Of a DNA stretch of 64,000 nt, positions 34,640 to 44,460 are shown in pieces. The stretch is from Amoebidium appalachense. Its lineage: Eukaryota > Ichthyosporea. How positions within the stretch are numbered: position 1 is the first letter of the stretch; every line of letters starts with the position of its first letter. Below the pieces are notes generated by a model, which was not told the origin of the DNA, searched no databases, and saw only the letters and a program-made list of their open reading frames with translations. The stretch covers positions 3,844,001-3,908,000 of the forward strand of contig CAVNZM010000012.1 in NCBI GenBank assembly GCA_963693365.1. The letters are read 5' to 3'. A program made the translations under genes and the position numbers.

Positions 34640-36736
34640 CTATAATTTTGTAGTGATGTGTTTCTCAAGCCAATCAATACATCTAATAAACAGGTCGTAG
34701 TTACGCGTGTTTAGTATAAAATCAAGGATGTTGTAATTTACAGGTAGGCTATCTTTCTGGGTGTCTGTTGTGAATGTGACGTGTGTGTGTTGCGGTATTA
34801 TGTGGTCTATCAAACTACATTTGGCGATACATGACCGGTTAAACTGGTGTGCGTGTGTGTTGTTTGGGCATGCAAATGATGCCACCTTATACTTATTAGA
34901 TCTCCACTGTATAGCACGTGTACAGTAAAAGCGTGGTAATTGATCAATAATACCATCAGCTAGAGAAAGACCAGTTCTACAGGAAGGTAATATGTATTTA
35001 GGTGTTATACACTTGCGAGTGCCATATTTGGCAATATGGTTGAGGCGGTCAGTATATATAAAACGAGACATAAGGCTTAGTTTTTCAAGGTGTATGCTTT
35101 CATCGGGTCTAGTGTCGTGTGGTATCTTTTTCCATTTGTTATATTGCGTGATTATCTTGTGATTGTGTACATGTTTAACAAGTAAGTGGCAGTCCAAAGT
35201 CACACACACACTATTGCGGGGTTTATTTGTATTTGTGCCCAGGGGAGAAGGGGAGAGAGAGGGGAGGAAAGAGGGGAGAGGTGAGGAGGGGACAGGTCGG
35301 ATAGAGAAGAGAGGGTGGGAGGGCAAATACTTCTTTAAGCGGCTTATGTGCTTATTGAATTTCAGCGCGAGATAGGATACTCTAGCAGCTATTGGGACAA
35401 GACCATATATCGACTCGGAGAGCGTTACAGGCCCAGGTTTACAACAGTTGTTAGATAGAAAGGAGGCAACTTCTGCTTCAAGGAAATTTGCCAGGGGTTT
35501 AAGCGCTCTAGTTCTCTCTTTCTTGATCCAAGCGGCGAGAAGGGGTAAACCATATTCACATGCCGGGAAGACAAAAGTGCGAATAAATGTAAGTCTAATA
35601 GAAGGATGGAGGGGTGTGTCTTTAAAAATATTAGCCGAGAAGAAAGCTAACCGCTTACGAGCCAACTCTACCCTCTTTTCGACCATATGGGGAAACATAA
35701 CACCAACAGAATCAACCGGAACACCAAGATATTTGTATTCTGGAACTATAGGTACAGGTTTAGATGATAATGTAAATGTGTGTAAATTGTTAGCTATATC
35801 AGGTACAAGAACACCACATTTGTCTATGTTAAGGATCATAAGGTTTGCCTTGCACCACTCTGACACTACATCGAACAATCTTTGCAGGCGTCTAGGGGTA
35901 CGGGCAAGGAGGGACAGATCATCAGCATAGAGAAGTGCAGGCGGAAAGTTATTAATAGGGTCATCGTTTTCGGCGTAAATCTTGACAGCCAAATCATCTA
36001 TAAATAGGTTAAACAAAAAGGGGCTAAGCAATGAACCCTGCAAGAGACCTCTAGTACGAGCAAAACCATATGAAAGATGCCCATTAACCACAGCTCTACC
36101 ATAGGTTTGAGACAAGAGTGCTTCTAACAGAACACCAATGCAGTGTGGTACACCCCGTGCAGCAAGCTTTTCCCATAGGAGACCAGGGGAGACAGAATCG
36201 TAAGCAGTTTTCCAATCAATAAAGCCAACATATTGTGCACCAACTTGCATAGAATCGTGCAGTGCCATTATTTGAACATAACATGAATTGTTTTTACGAA
36301 AAGCGGATTGGCATGGGTGTATGTGAAGAATAGATTGAAACCTAGGGTGATGTGCAAATAACCTAAGTAAGCAAGCTTCAAAGAATCTACGAACAACCTG
36401 GGTTAGTGTAATGGGGCGAAAGGATGATATGGGGCCCTCAGAGTCCTTCTTAACTATGGGGATCACTAAGGTATCTAACCAAGATGACGGGACATGTCCA
36501 CATTTAACACACCAAGAAAAGAGAGAGCTTAACATGATAGTAAGATCAGGTTTAATAGCACGATCACTTTCCTTTTGTGGGTAGGAGGGAACAAGGATTT
36601 TAAGAAACCCAGCAGGGAGTCCATCAGGTCCACAAGACTTACTAGAGCTATAACTAGATATCACAGACCATATGGCATCGGGACTGAAAAAGGGGAGGAT
36701 CGATTCTATGGGGATAGATGGGTCTACAGGCCACAC
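34640..36736 (-). CDS. LINE ORF2, reverse transcriptase part
   Basis: This is the polymerase that copies the LINE RNA at the chromosomal target. The reading frame carries non-LTR reverse-transcriptase motifs in order: SSSKSCGPDGLPAGF, SSFRPITLT, CQSAFRKNNSC, DWKTAYDSV, GLLQGSLLSPFLFNLFIDDL, and the catalytic YADD (around 35920). The remaining C-terminal third has no recognised domain, and I see no CCHC knuckle or restriction-enzyme-like endonuclease motif. Upstream codons remain open to the edge of the Ty3 insertion at 36801. The frame is undamaged in itself but cut off from its endonuclease by the insertion, so the element is inactive. Confidence 0.88.
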   Translation of the reverse strand: MWPVDPSIPIESILPFFSPDAIWSVISSYSSSKSCGPDGLPAGFLKILVPSYPQKESDRAIKPDLTIMLSSLFSWCVKCGHVPSSWLDTLVIPIVKKDSEGPISSFRPITLTQVVRRFFEACLLRLFAHHPRFQSILHIHPCQSAFRKNNSCYVQIMALHDSMQVGAQYVGFIDWKTAYDSVSPGLLWEKLAARGVPHCIGVLLEALLSQTYGRAVVNGHLSYGFARTRGLLQGSLLSPFLFNLFIDDLAVKIYAENDDPINNFPPALLYADDLSLLARTPRRLQRLFDVVSEWCKANLMILNIDKCGVLVPDIANNLHTFTLSSKPVPIVPEYKYLGVPVDSVGVMFPHMVEKRVELARKRLAFFSANIFKDTPLHPSIRLTFIRTFVFPACEYGLPLLAAWIKKERTRALKPLANFLEAEVASFLSNNCCKPGPVTLSESIYGLVPIAARVSYLALKFNKHISRLKKYLPSHPLFSIRPVPSSPLPSFLPSLSPSPLGTNTNKPRNSVCVTLDCHLLVKHVHNHKIITQYNKWKKIPHDTRPDESIHLEKLSLMSRFIYTDRLNHIAKYGTRKCITPKYILPSCRTGLSLADGIIDQLPRFYCTRAIQWRSNKYKVASFACPNNTHAHQFNRSCIAKCSLIDHIIPQHTHVTFTTDTQKDSLPVNYNILDFILNTRNYDLFIRCIDWLEKHITTKL

Positions 36737-36800
36737 AATAGGTTTCTGAGCGGGGGTCCTATCTTTAAACAGTTCCGAGAAATACTTATCAGAGTCTATG

Positions 36801-36805
36801 AGGGG
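36801..36805. repeat. Target-site duplication, left copy
   Basis: AGGGG directly before the TG of the left LTR; matched by 45182-45186. Confidence 0.85.
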
Positions 36806-37447
36806 TGTCGTATCCTAATGTATGTGTACTAGAGACGCGGCACTCTACTAAGTGTACACACACGAAAAGGAACGAACGTGTACAGAAAAACGGTAAAGTT
36901 TATTAAGACCAGGCTCCGACGGGCAAACTTAGAACCGTACGGATTGAGTCTAAGTTACGACTGAGGCCATCAAGGCCGTGCCCTACAAGATCATCATCAC
37001 CTGGCCCCCTACGATGCCACATTCCATTAACATTCCGATCTACTTTTATCGTGCGCCTGCACGAGCTAAGTCGATCTACTCAACTAATATATTTATCCAA
37101 GTCTCACCCCTCACCCTCCCCCTAGTGGCACCGCAGAGTCTAAATCTACATTTCATACTATCCTCCCCCCCCCCTCCCTCCCCCCCTTTCCTCTACATCT
37201 AAATATATAAATACGTTTGGCAACATATACTATCAAACCTTGCCAATCCTTACAAAAGGGCTTCTGCCCGAACAATGACATTCCTAAGTCCTCCTACGAT
37301 CTATCCTACACACTAATTAGAATTCTATTGGACGGCTGTCCCGGCTGACGTGGTCCAATGCCCTGCGCCGGCAGAGGCAAGATGCACGCAGCTGTACAGC
37401 TATCTTGAGGCCCCGGACTTGATCTTGATGATCTGTGGACCCGGGCC

Positions 37448-37481
<34 letters not shown>

Positions 37482-37532
37482 ATCTCGATCGTAGACTTAG
37501 GCTAATCTGCTGAGACGGATTAGTATATGTCA
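36806..37532 (-). repeat. 3' LTR of Ty3 element
   Basis: 727 bp, TGTCGTATCC...ATATGTCA, with TG...CA ends. Near-identical to 44461-45181. It includes C-runs at about 37165 and 37449-37480 whose lengths differ between the two copies. Confidence 0.93.
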
Positions 37533-37799
37533 ACTCCCCCCCGGCCCCCGGAAAAGCTGAGTCCCACCTCAGTCACATTACATCTAACACCCCCTAAAAA
37601 GACATAGACTAATCAGTCTCCTAAAAAAAATTAAATTAAATAAATTACGAAGAAAAATAATAAATTAATCTACACCATAAGCTTGATACCTACGGAGACA
37701 CCTATGATAATAAATTAAATTCCTACGACTACGTTCACACTCCTCCTCGGTCTCCCTCCCCTCCCTCCCCCTCCCCCCGTGTGTCTACGTGTATTTGCA
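37533..37799 (-). other. Ty3 3' untranslated region with polypurine tract
   Basis: On the minus strand a purine stretch (GGGGGGGAGT) ends exactly at the LTR start, the expected primer for plus-strand DNA synthesis. The rest is AT-rich and non-coding. Confidence 0.7.
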
Positions 37800-40112
37800 T
37801 CACTCCCCCCCCCCGGCCCCCTCCCCCACCGACTTTTTCACACCACGATTAAACTGAGGAATAACTCTCTTTGGCCGAGAGGGAGCACTAGGCAACTCCC
37901 TCTGCACTAATCTAGCCTCATAAGCACGAATAGAAAACGGGCAATCCAAATGAAACTCAGGCAACCACTGATCTTCCTGATAACCTCCCTCAAAACGAAT
38001 TAAATAATAATTTACCTTACCTTCCTTACCTTCGATAACCTTTTTATCCATAATTTTATCTACTGCAGCCTCCGATACATCCACCGACCCGTCATAGTCG
38101 GGGGTGAATGCATCTAACACTCGACGGCCCTCCGGCCGTTTAACCCTAAGGGCCCTATCATAATATTCCTTTATATCATCTACATTATAAAATCTAACAT
38201 CACTCTCATTATCTAACCTCTGCACCTTATATTCCGTCGGACCTAACCTAGCCACTATTTTATACGGACCGATAAAAAGAGGCAACCATTTCTTACCATA
38301 CTTACGAAGACCTTCACCTTCACCCTTACCTTCCTGCTCCTGCTTATATCTCTTCTTCCTAGTATGATCCCTAATTAAAACTAAAGTACCCTCGGCAAAT
38401 TCACGTAACGGACGTGTGGACACGTCTGTACGTGCCTGTGCCTGCTGTGTACGGGCCAGAGCTGCATCACGTGCAGCCCGGGCCCGGGTTAGTAGCTGCT
38501 CCCGGAACTCAGTCCAGTGGGGATAAGTTAGTCGGTCAGCCCCCCCCATCGGCAAAAGTGCCGTATCTAACAAACTAATAGCCTGCTGCCCATAGACCAA
38601 ATAAAACGGAGAAAAACCAGTCACAGCATGAGGGGTAGAATTATATGAATGAGCAATAAACCTAGACATATGATCCCAATCATTAGCCTCCACATCCACC
38701 ATTTTGCCAAAGGACTTCTGAAACACTGCATGCACACGTTCAGAGATGGCATTTGCTTGAGGGTGATATGCAGACGTAGTGATATGAGCTACCCTTAAAA
38801 TTTTACACACCTCCGACACCAACTGATTTAAAAACACACGACTCCTATCCGTTAACAAAACACGAGGACAACCAAACCTAAGACAAATTTCATCCACAAA
38901 AATACGAGCAAACAAAACGGCATTAGCAGTGGGGAGAGGAAAAACTTCAACCCAACGAGTGGCCACATCGGTGACGGTAACAAGAACAGTGTTACCCTCA
39001 ACCGTAAAATTAAAAGGACCGACCACATCCACTGCTACCCTTTCAAACATACGAACATTAAAATCCCTAATAAACGACGGGCGGGAACGAGAGTGGGGAC
39101 TCTCATTCCTTTCCTGACAATGCATGCATGACAACACATAATCCCTCACCTCCCTACTCATACCCGGCCAAAAATACGAACGATTAACACGAAGCAACGT
39201 CCTATTTACACCTAAATGACCAGCCATGGGATGCTCATGCACCATATGCAAAACCTCAGGCACAAGTGCCGTCGGGACCCAAACTCGGTGTCCGTCTGGC
39301 CCAGAACAATGATAAACTAAATCCTGCTCTACCTGACACATTTTTGCTAACTTAGCTACCTTAATCATCTGCCTTTTATTTGTAAATTTAATCGAATCAA
39401 CCGGCCCCTTTAAATAATTCTTAACCAGACCAATCAACACATCTTCCTCCTGAGCTAAGATCAAAGCCGTAGGTGCTAAGGCAGGGGCCGAGCCATGAGA
39501 CTCGGTCCCGACCTCAGACACCGACAAATACCTCCCCCCCCCTCTCCTACACTTATAAGCAAGCAACCCCGGAACCCAAGAAGACACATCCACAGACACA
39601 GCATCTATTCCTTTCTGCTCACTCGCCCCCCCCTTCCCCCCCTCCCCCCCGTCTCTCACTATCCCCCCCTCCCCCTCCTTCTCTTCTTCAAACAAAATAT
39701 AAGCAGCACGAGAGAGAGCATCACAGTCGACCATTGTTTCACCCTTGGCATAAAACAATTTATAGGAGAACTCACCGAGAGCCGCGGCCCACTTCTGCAT
39801 CCTCTCGTTGACCAGACGAGTGGTGCCGGCCATGGCTAGGCAGGGCTTGTGGTCGGTGTAGACCTCGAACGACCTGCCTGCGAGTATGTACCTCCATGCC
39901 TGTGAGACTGCCCAAAAGATAGCATGGGACTCTCTCTCCGGATTGCTAAATCTACGTTCACTTTTACTAAACGAACGACTAGCATAAGCAATCACTCTAT
40001 CCTGCCCCTCCTGCACTTGATATAACACTGCCCCCTCAGCAACCTTACTTGCATCACATCGAACTTTAAACATCCCCCCCCCCCCCCCCGGCCGAAAAAT
40101 CAGGATGAACAA
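37800..40112 (-). CDS. Ty3 pol, RNase H-integrase-chromodomain part
   Basis: The frame begins at the G-run 40074-40090 and reads RNase H (FKVRCDAS, then YASRSFSKSERRF, then YTDHKPCL). An integrase follows, with its HHCC zinc finger (HPMAGHLGVNR ... CMHCQ) and DDE core (VAVDVVGPF, LTDRSRVFLN, AISERVH). A C-terminal chromodomain is seen at VDKIMDKKV ... YYLIRFEGGYQEDQWLPEFHL, which in related elements directs integration to marked chromatin. All catalytic acidic residues are present. The frame is in a different phase from the reverse-transcriptase part upstream. The first dozen residues printed from the nominal ATG are shadow translation. Confidence 0.9.
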   Translation of the reverse strand: MFILIFRPGGGGGMFKVRCDASKVAEGAVLYQVQEGQDRVIAYASRSFSKSERRFSNPERESHAIFWAVSQAWRYILAGRSFEVYTDHKPCLAMAGTTRLVNERMQKWAAALGEFSYKLFYAKGETMVDCDALSRAAYILFEEEKEGEGGIVRDGGEGGKGGASEQKGIDAVSVDVSSWVPGLLAYKCRRGGGRYLSVSEVGTESHGSAPALAPTALILAQEEDVLIGLVKNYLKGPVDSIKFTNKRQMIKVAKLAKMCQVEQDLVYHCSGPDGHRVWVPTALVPEVLHMVHEHPMAGHLGVNRTLLRVNRSYFWPGMSREVRDYVLSCMHCQERNESPHSRSRPSFIRDFNVRMFERVAVDVVGPFNFTVEGNTVLVTVTDVATRWVEVFPLPTANAVLFARIFVDEICLRFGCPRVLLTDRSRVFLNQLVSEVCKILRVAHITTSAYHPQANAISERVHAVFQKSFGKMVDVEANDWDHMSRFIAHSYNSTPHAVTGFSPFYLVYGQQAISLLDTALLPMGGADRLTYPHWTEFREQLLTRARAARDAALARTQQAQARTDVSTRPLREFAEGTLVLIRDHTRKKRYKQEQEGKGEGEGLRKYGKKWLPLFIGPYKIVARLGPTEYKVQRLDNESDVRFYNVDDIKEYYDRALRVKRPEGRRVLDAFTPDYDGSVDVSEAAVDKIMDKKVIEGKEGKVNYYLIRFEGGYQEDQWLPEFHLDCPFSIRAYEARLVQRELPSAPSRPKRVIPQFNRGVKKSVGEGAGGGE

Positions 40113-42828
40113 GCATACTCGAAGACTGCAAAGCTAACTTAAGCTTTTCGAAAGCAGAAACAGCATCAACATTCCAATCTATTCTATTCTTCTTCTCCCC
40201 CCCCGTCTGACTAGTTAACGGCAAAGCAAGCATACTATAGTCCTTAATATAACGACGAAGATAATTAGTTAAACCTAAAAATTGCCTTAGTTGAGTGACA
40301 GTCTGAGGACGGGGCCACTCAACTATGGCCCGGATTTTCTCCGGATCAGGGGAAAGACCATTACTAGACACAATATGACCTAAAAACTTAACCTCCGGCA
40401 CACCAATCACAGTCTTGCTACCGCTAATACGAAGACCAGACTCACCCAAAGCTAAAAATACTTTTTCACAATTATTAACTAACTCCTCAAATGACCTACC
40501 TTTAATTAAAACATCATCCAAATAAGGGTGGCATACATCCAAATGAGGGTGGAGAATTTTATACATTACCCGGCACAACATAGCTGGAGAGGAGAGCAAA
40601 CCCATCGGCACCACCTTGTACTGGAACAGCTGGTCACCCAGTGCAAAGGCAGTCTTCTCCTTGCTGCTCTCCTCCAACCTTATCTGCCAAAAAGCTGCTT
40701 TTAAATCAAGTTTAGCAAAGTGAGTATAGCCGTGCAGCTGTGAAAGCTGCTCGTCTATGTTAGGGAGAGGCCATTGGTCTGCCTTAGTGATCCGATTCAG
40801 AGCCCTGTAATCGTTCACTAGGCGCCAAGACCCGTCGGGCTTCTTAACCAATAGCACCGGACTTCTCCACGGACTCGAACTATGCTCCACATGACCCTTT
40901 TTTAACATATCACTCACTATTATTAGCGCATCCGACAATTTATACTGCTCCATTCTATAGCTAGGCATCACTACCGGCCTATTATCACCTGTGTCGATCT
41001 GCATTTCAAACCCTTTAACGAAGCCTACTTCGTTATCATCGGCCAGAAATGCAAACCGAGTCCTATCAAATAACTTAGCTAGCAATTTTTTCTGTTCTAC
41101 CGTCCAATCCCCCTCCTTCATACCAAACGGCAATACTAACTCCGGGTTACCCCCATCACAAGTGGATGCATCCTTATTCACCGGAGTGCCACTCAACATT
41201 TCACCTCCTGTATTACATCGGTGCTGCTCGGGGTGAGGTTGAGGTACCTCCGGATATAGGCGGTCACCCTTAGCACCCCCCCCTCCCCCCGGCACACCAA
41301 TGCCCCCGGGCAATTCCTGATGAGTTAGTGCATGTATGTGGGGGGCCAGGTCTGTGGCCACCCTGCCCCCCACGGTGTTGGTTAACCCGTCAGATCCACG
41401 GGTTAGACCAACACCCTCCCCCCTTGCCTGCACATTCTCACACCCGGGGTGACCCTCCTTCCTCTTGGGGGTCGGGGGAGTGGGACCGGTGCTGTCCCGG
41501 TCCCCCCCCCCATCGTGTCGGGTGACATTTTGGTGGCTAACGTTAAATAAAGTTGTTCCCCCTCCTCCTGAGTCACCCTTCGAGCCGGCATCCTCCTTTT
41601 GGGTAATAAGAGAGACCTCTATACTACCAATCTCATTAGTGAAACTACCGACGGAAACACCTGACCTAATCACTATAGGCTCGATGCCCGGATTCACTAA
41701 TTCTATTTCTATTGTCTTATCCGGCCATACCCTACTAAGGGTCCATTGGGCCACCTCCTGAAATGGGGTTTTCGGAGTAAAAACCCCTAAATCCCCTATC
41801 CTAACATGATTGCCGGCCCGGACACGTACCGTTTGGCACTGATAAGGCTCGATTACTACTTCAGCTACCGTTCTAGCACCAGACTGATAACCGTCGAGCC
41901 CATCATGGGTTTTAATTTTAACGCCGGACTGCAATTCTAAAACATTCGTACGTTCAAACAAAGCATTCACATGTCTACGGAAAAATGGGGCTCCCAACAA
42001 AACACTTTGAGCTAAATCCTTAACCACATAACAAGCAATATGCATAGCCTGGCCACCTATCTCACACGGCAACACACAAACACCTTCCACAGACATACTA
42101 CTATTATTAGCACTACCTAAGGCTGTGCTAGAAGCATCTAATATAGGAATTTCCCCCCCGGCCTGATTAAAACGATGAATAAACGAAGCATGCACACAAT
42201 TAACCTGAGCCCCTCCATCGAGCAAAGCAACAGCCTTCAACTTACCATCAGCTAACCATACGTCTATATAATGCCGGCTAAAACCAACTAAATCCTCCTC
42301 CAATTCAAGCAACACATCATCACTCACTCCCAATCCCTGCCCACGAAGACTCACACCCTCGATACCTACGTGCAACATACCTACCTGTGGTGCCTGCACG
42401 GGTGGGGTGGGGTGTGTATGTGATGTGGGTGGTGGTGGAGTGTGTGTGTGTGATGTGTGGGTGGGTGGTGTGTGTGTGTGTGGTGTATGTGTGGGTGTGT
42501 GTGTGGGTGTAGGTGTGTCTGCAACCGTCGTATGTTGTTGTGGTGGTGTGTTTCTATGTGTCTGTGCCTTCCCCCCCCTTCCCCCTTTACTCGTGTGTGT
42601 CCCCCCCCCTCCCGGAAACAATGGCACAGAAACCCCCTCCGGTGTGGTTAGAACAAACACCGGGTTGGGACAAGAAACACTGAGACCATCCACTTGTGGC
42701 TGGGGAACCTCCCCCAACCACAAAACATTCACACCATTCATACCTTTGGTAGAGTCACCCCACAAACATTCATGCCATACCACCTCGACGCTGTCTTGAG
42801 GACCCACGACGATGCCCGGCTCCCACAC
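40066..42828 (-). CDS. Ty3 pol, protease-reverse transcriptase part
   Basis: The N-terminal 150 residues include a low-complexity His-Thr-Pro stretch encoded by a GT-like microsatellite (42407-42540). An aspartic-protease-like segment follows, in which the usual D-T/S-G is D-G-G (VALLDGGAQVNCV, near 42220). The reverse transcriptase is complete: SSPWRSPVLLVKKPDGSWR, LPNIDEQL, FAKLDLKAAFWQI, VVPMGLLSSPAMLCRVM, catalytic YLDD (near 40520), then LRQFLGLTNYLRRYI of the thumb/connection. The frame runs into a stop just after the G-run 40074-40090, where RNase H continues in another phase. The ATG at 42828 may not be the true start, since pol is often translated by frameshift from gag. Confidence 0.88.
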   Translation of the reverse strand: MWEPGIVVGPQDSVEVVWHECLWGDSTKGMNGVNVLWLGEVPQPQVDGLSVSCPNPVFVLTTPEGVSVPLFPGGGGTHTSKGGRGGKAQTHRNTPPQQHTTVADTPTPTHTPTHTPHTHTPPTHTSHTHTPPPPTSHTHPTPPVQAPQVGMLHVGIEGVSLRGQGLGVSDDVLLELEEDLVGFSRHYIDVWLADGKLKAVALLDGGAQVNCVHASFIHRFNQAGGEIPILDASSTALGSANNSSMSVEGVCVLPCEIGGQAMHIACYVVKDLAQSVLLGAPFFRRHVNALFERTNVLELQSGVKIKTHDGLDGYQSGARTVAEVVIEPYQCQTVRVRAGNHVRIGDLGVFTPKTPFQEVAQWTLSRVWPDKTIEIELVNPGIEPIVIRSGVSVGSFTNEIGSIEVSLITQKEDAGSKGDSGGGGTTLFNVSHQNVTRHDGGGDRDSTGPTPPTPKRKEGHPGCENVQARGEGVGLTRGSDGLTNTVGGRVATDLAPHIHALTHQELPGGIGVPGGGGGAKGDRLYPEVPQPHPEQHRCNTGGEMLSGTPVNKDASTCDGGNPELVLPFGMKEGDWTVEQKKLLAKLFDRTRFAFLADDNEVGFVKGFEMQIDTGDNRPVVMPSYRMEQYKLSDALIIVSDMLKKGHVEHSSSPWRSPVLLVKKPDGSWRLVNDYRALNRITKADQWPLPNIDEQLSQLHGYTHFAKLDLKAAFWQIRLEESSKEKTAFALGDQLFQYKVVPMGLLSSPAMLCRVMYKILHPHLDVCHPYLDDVLIKGRSFEELVNNCEKVFLALGESGLRISGSKTVIGVPEVKFLGHIVSSNGLSPDPEKIRAIVEWPRPQTVTQLRQFLGLTNYLRRYIKDYSMLALPLTSQTGGEKKNRIDWNVDAVSAFEKLKLALQSSSMLVHPDFSAGGGGGDV

Positions 42829-42963
42829 GTATCGGGGCGGTGAGGGGGCAAAGGGAAGCTTAACCTGGGGTGGGGGAGGGTGAAGGTTCTCTGCAACCTG
42901 GGGGGGACCGATACTGTCCCCCCCCCCTCCCTCAGTGACCCCAGCTTCCCCCTCCCCCGGAAC

Positions 42964-44299
42964 TCAATAGCTCTTGTAACTACGGCAATATGCAGCAGAG
43001 TGCCCTTGCCGGCCACAAAAGTAACATGCACCAAAGAAGGGGCCAGGGGGGACTTCAAAACCTTGGCGCAAAGCATAACCGGGAGCCCGGTCATGCTGGG
43101 GGGGCCCACCGTGTGCACCACGGCCCCCCCTTCCCCCCTGCCCCCCCTCGGCCTCTCTCACCACCATTTCCACCCCTCCCTCTACCCTGCCCACCACCAC
43201 GAGCAAGATAAGGGGCAAACCTCTCGGTGAACTGCTGCTGTTGTCCTCCACGTCCACCTCGGCCACGACCGCCGTGTCCACCCCGGTCGCCGCCACGGCC
43301 ACCTCGGAAGCCGAAGCCCCCTCGGCCAGAAAAGACGGCCTGGGAGAGCTCGGCAACCTGCTTGACCAACATGGTGAGTGCATCTGGCTGTTCACCCTCT
43401 TTTTTCTCTTTTTCCCCCTTCTGTCCACTCTCCTTCTTTTTCTTGTCTACTTCCATCACCTCCTTTTTATCCCTCTTATTGAACTTCACCTCGTGCATGG
43501 CAAGCAAGTGACGTTTAACATGCAACACCACCTCATCTACATCATCATGCTCCCCAAACATGCGTGCAGTGTCTGTGTTTACAGAGAGAGCCTTACGAGC
43601 AAACTCGAATTTTTCCCTATCACTCACGTCACCAGCTAACTCACAAAGGTCCTCAAAGACCCGATATTCCCTCTCAAAGAATGCACGAGCTTCTACGGGG
43701 GACATATCTAGTGTGGGAAAGGTATACTTCCATTCTCTGAGCTGGGCCCGGAAGGTACGGCGCCGGTCGGCCGTCAGGTATCGGCCGACGAGCCGGGCCG
43801 TATACTCGAGCTCGTTTTCCGGCCGTGTGAAGGCCTCGAGCTCCCCGTCCACGTCGTCGGTGCTGTTCTCGTCCTCGTCGTCGGGGATGAACCGTGCGGC
43901 CAGACGTTTCTGGCCGAGTGTCCGGGACACCATCTCGTCCCTCCCCTCGTCGTACTGCTGCTCGTATATACGAGCCGTCACCTGGGGGGCCTGCTCGGCC
44001 CGGTACGGGTGCTCCTCCATCAGGGTGCATAAGTCGGCCATTGTTTTGTGGTCGATGCACTGTTTGATCATTAAGCACGAGGCCGCCACAGTGGGGGCCT
44101 TCTTTGTGTCTAACACTAGTGTGGGTGTGTTAGCTAGGAGTGTCCTAAGCCACCTAGGGATTTCCGAGTCGTGTTTGAGTGTAAAACTGAAAGCTGTGGT
44201 CTGTCTAACGTCTAGTGTATGAACCTGTGGTACCTGTGTGTGCAGGGAGCTATCCTCCGCTGCCAATGCGTAGAACATGTCTACGTTAAACTTAGCCAT
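42964..44299 (-). CDS. Ty3 gag with zinc knuckle, frame break
   Basis: This is the capsid/nucleocapsid precursor. The first frame (44299-43091, 402 codons) starts MAKFNVDMFYALA, has a mostly helical middle and a KE-rich segment, and ends in an RGG-like Gly/Arg-rich tract. The nucleic-acid-binding zinc knuckle (CYFCGRQGHSAAYC, CX2CX4HX4C) lies in a different phase and ends at 42964. One frame change between about 43150 and 43091, where C/G-runs of 6-7 occur, would join them. Whether this is a sequencing indel, a real defect or slippage cannot be told here. Confidence 0.82.
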
Positions 44300-44337
44300 T
44301 GTGTGGTGTGTGCCCTAACTCGTGTGGTTGTGTTTAT

Positions 44338-44338
<1 letters not shown>

Positions 44339-44373
<35 letters not shown>
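44339..44373. repeat. T-run in Ty3 leader
   Basis: About 34 T on the + strand (poly-A on the element sense strand) between primer site and gag. Confidence 0.85.
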
Positions 44374-44374
<1 letters not shown>

Positions 44375-44451
44375 TGTGTTTGAGGTGTAGCAACAGCCCA
44401 GAAGGAACTGTCACCGCGTTACCCTAGCGCGAAAAACCGCACTAAAAGAAA

Positions 44452-44460
44452 GGTGTAGCT
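44452..44460 (-). other. Putative primer-binding site, tRNA 5'-end type
   Basis: GGTGTAGCT on the + strand directly abuts the 5' LTR. The standard TGG-initial site complementary to a tRNA 3' end is absent at this position. The same nine bases abut the LTR of the small element at 32067. Confidence 0.45.

Noticed and set aside
43560-44222. 220-codon plus-strand frame inside gag
   Set aside because: Antisense shadow of the gag reading frame on the minus strand.
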